Positions 26,730 through 35,747 of a stretch of DNA of 64,000 bases are shown piece by piece. Within the stretch, counting starts at the first letter, position 1. The number at the start of each line of letters is the position of its first letter. The DNA comes from Arsukibacterium ikkense (GTDB lineage Bacteria; Pseudomonadota; Gammaproteobacteria; Enterobacterales; Alteromonadaceae), in assembly GCF_000987775.1 (NCBI RefSeq), contig NZ_LAHO01000003.1:294947-358946 (forward strand), given 5' to 3'. The translations under genes were made by a program, and so were the position numbers. The notes beneath the pieces were generated by a model, which searched no databases, was not told the DNA's origin, and worked only from the letters and a program-made list of their open reading frames with translations.

Positions 26730-27020
26730 CTAGCCACCGATCAATACTGTCGGCACGCCCACCACTATTTTGCCACCATGGGCAGTGTCATCGCCCAGTC
26801 GGGCAGCATTTTTACCGTTAATAAACACCGTGGCCGAACCGCCGCTGATACTGTCTGGTGGCCCGACACAGAGTAACTTATCGCCTTTACGCGCCGCTGG
26901 CAGGCCAGCAATGCTAACATTAGGTGAACCTTGCAATACCGGCCCGCCGACATGTGGCACTTTGGCAGTGACTTTCGGGCAGACATGCATACATCCTATT
27001 ACTGCTGCGGGCTTGCTCAT
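26730..27020 (-). CDS. PAAR-domain spike tip protein
   Basis: The 96-residue product is a stand-alone PAAR protein. Typical elements are the N-terminal KPAAVIGCMHVCPKV, repeated GG-x-V and G-x-P segments, KGDKLLCVGPPD, and the terminal RLGDDTAHGGKIVVG with the Zn-binding His. PAAR proteins cap the VgrG trimer and carry or recruit effectors. It lies 46 bases after vgrG and immediately before the helical-repeat gene, fitting a spike loaded with the Rhs cargo. Confidence 0.92.
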   Translation of the reverse strand: MSKPAAVIGCMHVCPKVTAKVPHVGGPVLQGSPNVSIAGLPAARKGDKLLCVGPPDSISGGSATVFINGKNAARLGDDTAHGGKIVVGVPTVLIGG

Positions 27021-27066
27021 ATTTCACCTTTGCTGCGCAAAATGCGTTTATCTCTTTGTGCCAGAC

Positions 27067-28881
27067 CTAGTTAATACTAACTTTGGCGCCATTAATCGTA
27101 ATATTAACGCCCTTAATCGCGATAGAACCGTCGCTTTTCATGGCAATAGAGGCCGCCCCGGTTTTGATAGTAATGGCATCGCCCGCATCAATGGTTAACG
27201 ATTTACCAATTTTCTGGCTTTGTGCGCCATCCACTTTAACCGTGCTATCTTTATTAACGGTGAGCTTTTCATGGCCTTTGATAACCGTAGTACTGTCATT
27301 ATCAATATCTATTTGCTGGTCATTTTCGACGTGCAACTGAAAGTTTTTCTCAGCATGCAGATACAGTAACTCATCGCCTTTTTTATCTTCAAAGCGGATC
27401 TCGTTAAAATTGGCGCTGCCACCGCCTTCGCTGGAGCGGGTTTTCACGCCACTCTGCGTTTTATCAACCGGTAAATCGTAAGGCGGCATATGATCTGAGT
27501 TGTACACTGAGCCAATGATCACGGGCTGATCAGGGTCACCATTTAAAAACTCTACCAACACTTCCTGATCACGGCGCGGATAAAAGAACATGCCCCACTT
27601 TTTGCCGGCCCAGTTCTGACTAACCCGAATTGGGCATGAGCTCTCATGATCGGTAATATCACTACGATCCCAGTGGAACTTCACCGTTACCCGGCCCAGT
27701 TCATCAACTGATATTTCTTCGCCACCTTTGCAGGTTACCGTAGCCGTTTGCACGCCGGTAACCATCGGTTTACTGGTTTGCAGTAACGGCCGGTAAGCGA
27801 CATCTTTTGGCACACAGCGAAAGCTGTTGCTGATCACTCTGCCGGCACTTTGGTTAGCACCGGCCTGGTTAACAATGGCCGCATCTAACCGCAAGTCGGT
27901 GATCACATACTGCTTGCCTTCTTCTGCTTTATCTTCGTGCTCAGTAATAGTAAAAGTGCGGCCTGCAGTAAAGCTGCGACAACTGCTGGCGCCCTGCTGC
28001 ATCGCCATATCGCGTTGCAAGGCTTCCAGCCGGATGGTAGCAATGGCTTTTGAGCGATTGTGGATATCGGCCTCGGCACTATAGTTAAATATTTCATAGT
28101 CAGCATGTTTACTGACTAAGCTGCCTTTACCATAAGTACCAGTAGGTAAGGCTTTAGGTTTTTCCAGATTATAGCCACGCTGCACAAACTTCCCAGGCAC
28201 CATCCTTAATGCTCTGTGCCACTGATTAATATGCGGCTCTGCCAGGGTACCGGTATGAAATTTAACGCTTTTTTCAAGACAAGGCTCATAGGCGGTGGCT
28301 TTATCAGCCAGAATTAACTTATGCTGGCCTTTGCTATGCTCAAAGAAATAGAAGATGCCCTCTTGTTCCAGCAAGCGGCTGATAAAACTAAAATCAGCTT
28401 CCTCGTACTGCACTTTGTATTCATAGTCAGGGTAGCTGCCACTGATTTTTGAACTGGCATCAATTTTAATGCCATGCTCAGACGCCAGTGTTTCAACAAT
28501 TTTCAGCACATTCTGCGCTTTGAAAATGCGGCTATTTACCTTGTGCTGCATATACCAGGCAGCCGGCACAATACTAAGCTGATAGTCGCGAAATTTGTTA
28601 CCTTCAGCGTCCTTATTAACCCGTAGCCCCAGCGCGCTTAGTTCGGCCACGACACCATGTATATAGCGCTGAGTCTTGTTGCCAAGTTCAAGGGTTACGC
28701 AAACCTCTTTACCAATCAGATCGTTAGCAGAAATTTCCTGACCGTTAGTATACACCGTAGCCGACAGCGTGAATAACCGGGATATCCCCTCATCTAACAC
28801 AAAACGAGTCAGATAAAGTGCATCTTTACCCAGTGGGGTGTCTATTCTGATGCTGTTTTCATCCTGGGTTGCTTTTTGCAT
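27067..28881 (-). CDS. vgrG: T6SS spike protein VgrG (TssI)
   Basis: The 604-residue protein has the gp27-like region (residues 1-380, including the FISRLLEQEGIFYFFEHS block) and the gp5-like OB and needle regions. Visible motifs include PIRVSQNWAGKKWG, FYPRRDQEVLVEFLNGDPDQPVIIGSVYN-type sequence split across about 425-470, and a C-terminal beta-helix of short V-x-G/I-x-I repeats ending in TINGAKVSIN. No extra C-terminal effector domain is present, so toxicity must come from associated cargo. It follows hcp across an 86-base gap that contains a long hairpin. Confidence 0.96.
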   Translation of the reverse strand: MQKATQDENSIRIDTPLGKDALYLTRFVLDEGISRLFTLSATVYTNGQEISANDLIGKEVCVTLELGNKTQRYIHGVVAELSALGLRVNKDAEGNKFRDYQLSIVPAAWYMQHKVNSRIFKAQNVLKIVETLASEHGIKIDASSKISGSYPDYEYKVQYEEADFSFISRLLEQEGIFYFFEHSKGQHKLILADKATAYEPCLEKSVKFHTGTLAEPHINQWHRALRMVPGKFVQRGYNLEKPKALPTGTYGKGSLVSKHADYEIFNYSAEADIHNRSKAIATIRLEALQRDMAMQQGASSCRSFTAGRTFTITEHEDKAEEGKQYVITDLRLDAAIVNQAGANQSAGRVISNSFRCVPKDVAYRPLLQTSKPMVTGVQTATVTCKGGEEISVDELGRVTVKFHWDRSDITDHESSCPIRVSQNWAGKKWGMFFYPRRDQEVLVEFLNGDPDQPVIIGSVYNSDHMPPYDLPVDKTQSGVKTRSSEGGGSANFNEIRFEDKKGDELLYLHAEKNFQLHVENDQQIDIDNDSTTVIKGHEKLTVNKDSTVKVDGAQSQKIGKSLTIDAGDAITIKTGAASIAMKSDGSIAIKGVNITINGAKVSIN

Positions 28882-28929
28882 CCGTTCGCCTCAACAAAGA
28901 AAGGATTGGTAAAAAAATCTGGAGTATTA

Positions 28930-28957
28930 CAGCTGATACTGCAAGCAGTACCAGCTG
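28930..28957 (-). terminator. 13-bp hairpin between hcp and vgrG
   Basis: In the minus-strand RNA, CAGCUGGUACUGC pairs with GCAGUAUCAGCUG (one G-U pair) around a UU turn. It lies 10 bases after the hcp stop. A run of seven T comes only about 12 bases later (28912-28918), so termination is probably partial. It would leave hcp mRNA more abundant than vgrG mRNA. Confidence 0.6.
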
Positions 28958-28967
28958 TCGATGTTGC

Positions 28968-29447
28968 TTACAGCTTAGCGCCTTTAACGCCGCTGTAACC
29001 GTATACCAATGGAGCAGTAACGTTGTTTTTGTCGTCTGTTGGGGTAACAGTCATCATCAGCTCGGTGTAGCTGATAACGATAGTTTCAACAGGACGGTCA
29101 CCTGATACCGACATCTGATAGCTGCTGATCATCGCATCAGTCAGTTCGATTTTCATGATTTCTTCAATTTTATCGCCTTGCTTGGTGATATGGAAAACAG
29201 CCTTCTGGCCTTTGCCAATAGTGGCTTCCTTGAATAGATCTGGTGATGATTTATCTTGCAGTTTGGTAATAACAATGTCGTTTAACCGGGTAGAACTGGC
29301 TTCACGGTCCATCGCTGTACCAGTGTATGAAGTTAACTCGCGGTGAGAACCCCAATCCATTGATAACACGGTGATCATGTCTTTAAACTCATCGGCAGTT
29401 GATTCGCCTTTGATTGCGCCATACTTCAGGTAGGTATTTGCTTGCAT
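28968..29447 (-). CDS. hcp: T6SS tube protein Hcp (TssD)
   Basis: The 159-residue product starting MQANTYLKYG is an Hcp family protein. Conserved segments include the GES motif early (IKGEST), REASSTRLNDIVITK, and the terminal YSGVKGAKL. Hcp hexamers stack to form the inner tube and can carry small effectors. ATG 29447 is chosen over the track start at 29465 because AAAGGAG lies 6-7 bases upstream. The gene heads the payload operon, with its own promoter and a leader of about 180 bases. Confidence 0.96.
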   Translation of the reverse strand: MQANTYLKYGAIKGESTADEFKDMITVLSMDWGSHRELTSYTGTAMDREASSTRLNDIVITKLQDKSSPDLFKEATIGKGQKAVFHITKQGDKIEEIMKIELTDAMISSYQMSVSGDRPVETIVISYTELMMTVTPTDDKNNVTAPLVYGYSGVKGAKL

Positions 29448-29578
29448 GCTATGCTCCTTTTGCATATTTAGAAATAATGTCCACTCAGGACAAATTTAAA
29501 CCCGGGCAATACTTACCCCGGTTAAACGCCAAAAAAACACTTCCGACAACCACTATGAATACCACAAACATATTTAAC

Positions 29579-29592
29579 AATGTTTAAACATT
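29579..29592. repeat. Perfect palindrome in the hcp leader
   Basis: AATGTTTAAACATT is a perfect 14-base palindrome about 35-50 bases downstream of the predicted hcp transcription start. It could be an operator for a dimeric regulator or a weak hairpin. The whole 29466-29758 gap is AT-rich and has no gene. It also holds an imperfect stem at 29498-29523 close to the hcp start. Confidence 0.4.
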
Positions 29593-29634
29593 AAAGCTGG
29601 ATTAATCGGTAAAGCACTTTTTTAAACTGAATAA

Positions 29635-29662
29635 ATTATACCTTTAAAGAAACTATGATCAA
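29635..29662 (-). promoter_or_regulatory. Candidate sigma70 promoter of hcp
   Basis: On the minus strand TTGATC (29662-29657) and TATAAT (29640-29635) are 16 bases apart. This is a good sigma70 match: the -10 is perfect and the -35 has four of six. Transcription would start near 29628, giving an untranslated leader of about 180 bases before hcp. No sigma54 motif was found in this gap. Confidence 0.55.
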
Positions 29663-29758
29663 CTTTTAATTAACCATTTAGATCTATTTTTAACGTTACG
29701 GGCTGTGAAAGCAATATATAATTGTCCACAGCCTCAAATGTACACAAAAAGTAAAATT

Positions 29759-32395
29759 TTATTCGATTAGATAGTCGAAATTTTCAGCAATAAAGTTCAG
29801 CTGCACCCGGCTTACCGGCTGGCGCTCAGCACTGCGCTGCAAAATTAATACTGACAACTCTGGTAACAAACTGTTTTGCAGAATGTTATGAATGGTCCGG
29901 GCGCCTGAACCCGCATCCTGGCAACGGCTGACAATGGCATCAACCACCGCTTGCTCATAATTAAAGCTAGCGCCGTAATGCTGCTGTAACCGTTTTTCAA
30001 TCCGCTGTAATTGTAATCGGGTAATCATAGCTAACTTGTCATCAGCCAGTGGCAGATAAGGAATCACATTCAAACGGCCCAAAAATGCCGGCTTGAATAT
30101 CTGCAACAGATCATCCTTCAATGCCTTGGTTAAACCGGCGACAGAAGGTGCCGTTTCCGGATCTTCATATAAACGCATTGTGGTATCGGTGCCGACATTT
30201 GACGTCATAATGATAATGGTATTTTTAAAGTCGATATCGCGGCCTTCGCCATCTTTAATGGTGCCTTTATCAAATACCTGATAGAAAATATCCTGCACGC
30301 CGGGATGGGCCTTTTCCATTTCGTCCAGCAATACCACACTATAAGGTTTACGGCGCACCGCTTCGGTAAGAATGCCGCCCTCACCATAACCGACATAGCC
30401 CGGTGGCGAACCTAACAATAACGATACTTTATGTTCTTCTTTAAACTCTGACATATTAATCACTGTCAGATTATCTTCGCTGCCGTAGACCTGTTCAGCC
30501 AGCGCCAACGCCGTTTCCGTTTTGCCGACACCACTGGGACCGGTTAACAGAAAAATACCGTTAGGTTTATTTTCATCGGCCAGCTGCGCCCGGGACGTTT
30601 GCACCGTGCGGGCAATCAGCGCCAACGCATGCTGCTGGCCCACCACTCTGCTGGCAAGGTGTTGCTCCAGTGCCAGCACATTATGTATTTCATCGGCCTG
30701 CATTTTACCCAGCGGAATACCGGTCCAGTCAGCCACCACTTCGGCGATCAACTGCTCGGTTACCTGCCAGTGCACCATCGGCGTGGTCAGCTCCGCTAAG
30801 CAAGCTCGCAGCTCGCTCAGTTGCTGGATTTGCTGTTGTTGCACAGCAAGCTGCTCCGGTGTTGGTGCAGTGTTGTCTGCTACCAGCTGCCGCGCCGCTT
30901 GCTGCAGTTGCGTCGCCAGCTCCCTGGCCTGGCTTACCCACTCCCGCTGAGTGTGCCACTGCTGTTGCAGCTCGCTCAGCAAGGTGTTGGCATCAGCCAG
31001 CTGTTGCTGCAATGTCTCTACCTGGCTGGTATGCACTACGCCCAGACATTGCTCGCGCTGCAGCACAGAAATTTCGCTGCTTAACTGGTCTACCTTGCGC
31101 TGCTGATCTTCCACCGGGCCAGGCACCGCATCCTGACTCATCGCTACCCGGGCACAAGCGGTATCAAGCAGACCAACCGCCTTATCGGGCAGCTGGCGAC
31201 CATTGATATAACGATCAGACAAATAAGCGGCCGCCTGCAGAGCTTTATCAGTAATGCTTACTCCGTGATGCTGCTCCATAACACCCAGTAAGCCGCGCAT
31301 CATCAGTACCGCCTGCGCCGGGCTTGGCTCCTCTACTTTAACCACCTGAAAACGACGGGTTAATGCGGCATCTTTTTCAAAATACTTTTTATACTCTGCC
31401 CAGGTGGTGGCAGCTATGGTTCTTAACTCGCCGCGGGCTAATGCCGGCTTTAACAAGTTGGCGGCATCGTTCTGCCCGGCCTGGCCACCACTGCCAATCA
31501 TAGTATGAGCTTCATCAATAAACAGGATGATCGGTGTCGGGCTTTGTTTGACTTCATTAATCACATTTTTCAGGCGGTTTTCAAACTCACCCTTCATGCC
31601 GGCGCCCGCCTGCAGCAAGGCTAAATCTAATACCCGCAGCGCCACCGTTTTCAGTTTCTCCGGTACATCAGCCGCTGCAATGCGCAGCGCCAGGCCTTCG
31701 ACTACCGCCGTTTTACCAACGCCGGCCTCACCGGTTAAAATTGGGTTGTTCTGCCGGCGCCGGGTTAGAATGTCGATCATCTGGCGGATTTCAAAATCAC
31801 GGCCCACTATCGGGTCTATTTTACCTGAGCGTGCCTGCGCGGTTAAATCAATGGTAAACTGATCCAGTGCCGGAGTTTTACCCGGTTTGGCAGTCGCAGC
31901 TGCCGGCGAAGCATCTTGCTCGGCAGACTGCGATGCCAGACTTGGCCAGACCCGCAACAGCTCTGCTGGGTTAATTTTGTCCAGCTCCGGAATTCTGCGC
32001 AGCACCAGGCCAGCCAGACTGTCGTCCTGTAGCAAGGTATATAACAGGTAGGCACTGCGAATGTGGCGGTCGCCAAATTCAATCGTAGTATTAAGCCAGG
32101 TGGCCTTTAACCAGTTAATCAGCTGCACTGAAATACCGGGTAACGAGTTATTGCCGGTTTTCAGCTGCTCTAAGGCCTGTTGCAATTGCGCTCGTACCTT
32201 GTCGCTATCCAGACCGAAGCTGCGAAACAGTAAATTAAAATCGGCATTATCTTGTTGTAATAAGGCGTCCAGCCAATGCTCAATTTCTACCGTATAATGG
32301 CTGCGCGACTGGCAGCGAGCCGTAGCTGCCTCTAGTGCTTGTCTGCAATCGCTGTTAAGTTTTTCTACCAGACTTTTTAAAGAACTCGTCGACAT
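29759..32395 (-). CDS. clpV: T6SS AAA+ ATPase ClpV (TssH)
   Basis: ClpV disassembles the contracted TssB-TssC sheath for reuse. The 878-residue product has an N-terminal Clp_N-like domain (residues 10-160), a first AAA+ module with Walker A GEAGVGKTAV and sensor/Walker B LFIDEAH, a middle coiled-coil (about 420-520, Gln-rich), and a second AAA+ module with GPSGVGKTETAL and VVLLDEMEKAH. AGGAAG precedes the ATG. It closes the main structural operon, 20 bases after tssG, and is separated from hcp by a 300-base gap carrying the hcp promoter. Confidence 0.97.
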   Translation of the reverse strand: MSTSSLKSLVEKLNSDCRQALEAATARCQSRSHYTVEIEHWLDALLQQDNADFNLLFRSFGLDSDKVRAQLQQALEQLKTGNNSLPGISVQLINWLKATWLNTTIEFGDRHIRSAYLLYTLLQDDSLAGLVLRRIPELDKINPAELLRVWPSLASQSAEQDASPAAATAKPGKTPALDQFTIDLTAQARSGKIDPIVGRDFEIRQMIDILTRRRQNNPILTGEAGVGKTAVVEGLALRIAAADVPEKLKTVALRVLDLALLQAGAGMKGEFENRLKNVINEVKQSPTPIILFIDEAHTMIGSGGQAGQNDAANLLKPALARGELRTIAATTWAEYKKYFEKDAALTRRFQVVKVEEPSPAQAVLMMRGLLGVMEQHHGVSITDKALQAAAYLSDRYINGRQLPDKAVGLLDTACARVAMSQDAVPGPVEDQQRKVDQLSSEISVLQREQCLGVVHTSQVETLQQQLADANTLLSELQQQWHTQREWVSQARELATQLQQAARQLVADNTAPTPEQLAVQQQQIQQLSELRACLAELTTPMVHWQVTEQLIAEVVADWTGIPLGKMQADEIHNVLALEQHLASRVVGQQHALALIARTVQTSRAQLADENKPNGIFLLTGPSGVGKTETALALAEQVYGSEDNLTVINMSEFKEEHKVSLLLGSPPGYVGYGEGGILTEAVRRKPYSVVLLDEMEKAHPGVQDIFYQVFDKGTIKDGEGRDIDFKNTIIIMTSNVGTDTTMRLYEDPETAPSVAGLTKALKDDLLQIFKPAFLGRLNVIPYLPLADDKLAMITRLQLQRIEKRLQQHYGASFNYEQAVVDAIVSRCQDAGSGARTIHNILQNSLLPELSVLILQRSAERQPVSRVQLNFIAENFDYLIE

Positions 32396-32415
32396 AAATG
32401 CTTCCTGTGCATTGA

Positions 32416-33411
32416 TTAAAGCCGGCCCAATTGAAAACCAACCTGGGCGGGTTGCTGCGAAATTGCAGCGCGAATACTTAACCGGCTACCACGCCCCAGC
32501 GCAGTTTGCCGATCAGCTAAGCGGGTACAGGCAAAGTCCTGTTGTTTACCCTTGATCACAAGCCGAACCTGCAGATGCGGATCGAGATACCGGCTGACAA
32601 TTTTTTGCACCACCCGGTAGCTGCTGCCACCAGGCAGCAAGTTCTGTAACTTGCTGGCGCCTGCGTCTACTTCAATAATCACAGCGGAGCTGACATCCCA
32701 GACCCGCTGGCCCAGCATGCTGGTCTGGCCCAGCGCAGCATTCCGGCCCTCGGGCAAGGTCCGGCTGCTCAGGCAGCTTTGCTCAGCTGCGTCCAGTGTC
32801 AGCCAGCGCCCGGATAACGCCACTATCCGGGTGGTGGCACCCAGTAAGTCCGTCAGAATTTGCTGCAAAAACTGGCCTGAGCGATTACGTTTGCTAAAAG
32901 CACCGGCGTAATACAAGCCCAGTGCATCATTGCTGCCACTGAGCTGTTGCAATAATTTACTGAAAGGATCGTTCAAACCATCGGCAATTTCGTACTGGCA
33001 GGCAAAACGGTATTTTTCCCAGGCCCGGTAGTACAGGGAAATCAGCCGGTGATTAAACATGTCGAAAAAATCCCGCATCGCGCCGTCACGCTGCTTCAGC
33101 CGTTGCAATAACATCTCGGTGTAGTGCTGTGGTAATACCCCACTGGGGCCGGTTAAACCCAGGAAGCTGACATACAACTCCAGCGCCGTTTGATCTTTAT
33201 CGTTCTGGCGCGAGGTTGCTTTATTAATAGGCTGGCCGGCAAAGCCCAGATGCTGCTCTGCCTTAAACCTGACTAACTCAGCGCCCGGGAATGCATCACG
33301 GCCAACACCATGCCATTGCTTGTGCTCAGCACTAAGCTGGCGTTCAATGCAGTAAACCGCCTGATAAAAGTCAAAGTCGCCAGGGCTGGCCAGCAATGCA
33401 GTTAAACTCAT
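32416..33411 (-). CDS. tssG: T6SS baseplate protein TssG
   Basis: From ATG 33411 the product is 331 residues starting MSLTALLASPGDFDFYQAVYCIERQL, which fits the TssG (ImpH/VasB) N-terminus. A later FLGLTGPSGVLPQHYTE segment is the family hallmark. TssG forms the baseplate wedge with TssE, TssF and TssK. The frame is open back to 33477 within tssF, but those 22 residues are not family-like and overlap the tssF coding end. It begins 10 bases after tssF. Confidence 0.92.
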   Translation of the reverse strand: MSLTALLASPGDFDFYQAVYCIERQLSAEHKQWHGVGRDAFPGAELVRFKAEQHLGFAGQPINKATSRQNDKDQTALELYVSFLGLTGPSGVLPQHYTEMLLQRLKQRDGAMRDFFDMFNHRLISLYYRAWEKYRFACQYEIADGLNDPFSKLLQQLSGSNDALGLYYAGAFSKRNRSGQFLQQILTDLLGATTRIVALSGRWLTLDAAEQSCLSSRTLPEGRNAALGQTSMLGQRVWDVSSAVIIEVDAGASKLQNLLPGGSSYRVVQKIVSRYLDPHLQVRLVIKGKQQDFACTRLADRQTALGRGSRLSIRAAISQQPAQVGFQLGRL

Positions 33412-33421
33412 ACTGTCGCAC

Positions 33422-35254
33422 TCATAACAATACCCTGCTGCCCACTCTGGCCGGCCAGCGATGGTAAATTTGCTCATGCTCTTTGAGCTTCACCGTTAAG
33501 CGGGTAAAACTGTTGATACTGGCGTACTGGGCAAAGAACGCATCAAGAATATTGGCAAAGAAATACACGTTACTGCCGGCATAAGCAGACTGACTAAACT
33601 CAACCAGAATTTCAGTACCACTGCATACGGCAATCCGCCCTTGCTGATTAACCCGGGCCGAGCCGCTACGCAAGTTCAGGCCGACTATGCCATCAATCAG
33701 CGCCTTAGACTCTGGCGTACAACGAAAATCGTACAGTTTCAGGGTTTCCTGCAATACCGTTAATGCCTGCTCGCCGCTGAAATGATTCAGGGTTAAATGA
33801 TTAACCAGTTGCCAGCGGCTGCTTTCCGCCAGGGCGGGTCTGATGCTCATGGTAGGGGCTACCAGACAGCGCACTGATTTAATCACATCGGCATGTTTGC
33901 TGATGGCAAACTCCGGCTCACCGCCGCCGAAGGGCAAATAAGCCGGCTGGTTACGGTTGCTGCATAATGCATTCACCTGGATAACCCAGTTTTGCTGCTC
34001 ATCGTCACGGCTTACCCCTTTAAACTGGCGGTCGATAATCGATAAATACACTTCCGTGCCCGCTTCGGCATAACCACCAGCCCAGTCGACAAACTCGCGC
34101 CGGGTGTGCCAGAACAATTGTTGCTGTTGCAGATAATCAGGGTGGCCCTGGCTGTAATAAGGGTTCAGGGTTAACTCGTTACCTTGTGGGTCAAACGCCT
34201 GTACCTGCTGCACCTGCACCACTTCACAAACATCAGCATCAAGATAACGTGGCGCTAACCGATACTCATACTGCGCCGCCTCTAACTTCACGGGCTCCAG
34301 TTTTTGTTTAAATAAGTTAATCACCGGCGTACAGCCCAGCAAAATGCTGTCTGCGGTAACATGCCGCTCCAGCTCATCAGCACCTTCGGCCAGATAAAAA
34401 TACAAATCAAACTTATCGGCAATACCCGGCCAGCTCGGATCCAGGTCAGTCAGGGCAAAAAACAGAAACTTCTCGGGGCATAAAAACTGTTCAATCAACA
34501 ATCGGTAGCCACTGAAGCTGCGCTGACTATAAGGCACCACCTGCTCATCATCGGCAAAACCAACGGCCTGAATATGGCGCGGCTGGATAAAACGCATGGG
34601 CTCAGTATCACCGGCCGGCACTATGCCAATGCTGATGACATGGCGCATGATCAGTTCAAATAACTTATAGACATGATGGCGCTGGCCATTCAGGTAAAAA
34701 CGCAGTTTACCCACAGCCAGCTCATGCATGGCAGTATTGTCGAACTCACAGGCGACACTCAGCTTTAGCAACGCTTTAGCGGTTTGAGCCGCGGGTGGCT
34801 TAGGGGCATTAAAAGGGGCATTTTTAAACTCGGCCTGCACTACTTCCAGCGGCCAGATTTCAGTATCGTAACAACTTTGAAACGTACAGGGCTTCAGGCC
34901 CTCAGCCCGGGTTTCAAACTCGGTACCGCGTTTGACACAAATACCCGAGGTCGACAAGTTCTGACTAACCAGTTTTAATACCGATATCGACGGGATCGGT
35001 GCCTGATAATCGGGGTACATCTGACCAAGCAAGGCGTCGGTTAGCTCGGGGAAACTGTCATCCAGCTTCTGACGGATTTGGGCACTGAGTAGCGCAAAGG
35101 CCTCAATTAAGCGTGAGACATGCGGGTCTTCCACCGTTTCTTCGCTGATCCGCAACCGACCAGCTATCTTCGGGTATTTTTCAGCGTACTCAGCCCCCAT
35201 CCGCCGGATAAAGGTCAGTTCACGATTGTAATACTTTAATAACTCATCATTCAT
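33422..35254 (-). CDS. tssF: T6SS baseplate protein TssF
   Basis: The 610-residue protein has the strongly conserved TssF (ImpG/VasA) start, LLKYYNRELTFIRRMGAEYA, followed by DPHVSRLIEAFALLSAQ and LTDALLGQMYPDY. TssF is the large wedge subunit of the baseplate in the cytoplasm. The start overlaps the tssE stop by one base, so the two wedge proteins are translationally coupled. Confidence 0.96.
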   Translation of the reverse strand: MNDELLKYYNRELTFIRRMGAEYAEKYPKIAGRLRISEETVEDPHVSRLIEAFALLSAQIRQKLDDSFPELTDALLGQMYPDYQAPIPSISVLKLVSQNLSTSGICVKRGTEFETRAEGLKPCTFQSCYDTEIWPLEVVQAEFKNAPFNAPKPPAAQTAKALLKLSVACEFDNTAMHELAVGKLRFYLNGQRHHVYKLFELIMRHVISIGIVPAGDTEPMRFIQPRHIQAVGFADDEQVVPYSQRSFSGYRLLIEQFLCPEKFLFFALTDLDPSWPGIADKFDLYFYLAEGADELERHVTADSILLGCTPVINLFKQKLEPVKLEAAQYEYRLAPRYLDADVCEVVQVQQVQAFDPQGNELTLNPYYSQGHPDYLQQQQLFWHTRREFVDWAGGYAEAGTEVYLSIIDRQFKGVSRDDEQQNWVIQVNALCSNRNQPAYLPFGGGEPEFAISKHADVIKSVRCLVAPTMSIRPALAESSRWQLVNHLTLNHFSGEQALTVLQETLKLYDFRCTPESKALIDGIVGLNLRSGSARVNQQGRIAVCSGTEILVEFSQSAYAGSNVYFFANILDAFFAQYASINSFTRLTVKLKEHEQIYHRWPARVGSRVLL

Positions 35255-35742
35255 TACTGATAATCTCTGATGGTCAGGCCCAGATGTACCGGCTCAACTT
35301 CGGAATCAAACATAATGTGTTCAGGCTCAGGGTCGGCATAAAGTAAAGCCTGGATCCGCAGCCGCAATACCCGCTCGATACTTTGCGTTTCATCCGGCAG
35401 CGACACGTCAACCTCAACAAAACGTGGCTCAAAGCGACGAATACATTGCTCAACCGCCCGGCACAGCTGCTGGCGGCCTTCAATAGAATCAACCACCATT
35501 ACTGAAAAATCAGGCAGGCCATAATTGAGCAGGCTTTGTGGCAGCTCGGAATAGCTCTCTGGCCAGACATGCCACTGCACCCGGGTATTAAGCAGGTTTT
35601 CCAAATCCCGCCGCACGCTTTGCCGTAACGCTTTTAAATCGAAACCGCGGCGTTGCCGGCCTGAATCTTTCTGGCCTGGTGCATCGTCAATCAGCCGGTC
35701 AAGCAGCGACATTTGTAACGCTTGTTTCTGATGCACTTTCAT
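35254..35742 (-). CDS. tssE: T6SS baseplate protein TssE (gp25-like)
   Basis: The 162-residue product is a gp25/TssE family protein with SLLDRLIDDAPG near the N-terminus, a central LNTRVQWHVWPESYSELPQSLLNYGLPDFS region, and a C-terminal gp25-like fold. TssE sits at the base of the sheath and is needed for its assembly. A short N-terminal extension precedes the usual MSLLDRL start (that ATG is at 35709), so either start is possible. It lies 5 bases after tagJ. Confidence 0.93.
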   Translation of the reverse strand: MKVHQKQALQMSLLDRLIDDAPGQKDSGRQRRGFDLKALRQSVRRDLENLLNTRVQWHVWPESYSELPQSLLNYGLPDFSVMVVDSIEGRQQLCRAVEQCIRRFEPRFVEVDVSLPDETQSIERVLRLRIQALLYADPEPEHIMFDSEVEPVHLGLTIRDYQ

Positions 35743-35747
35743 CTTAA

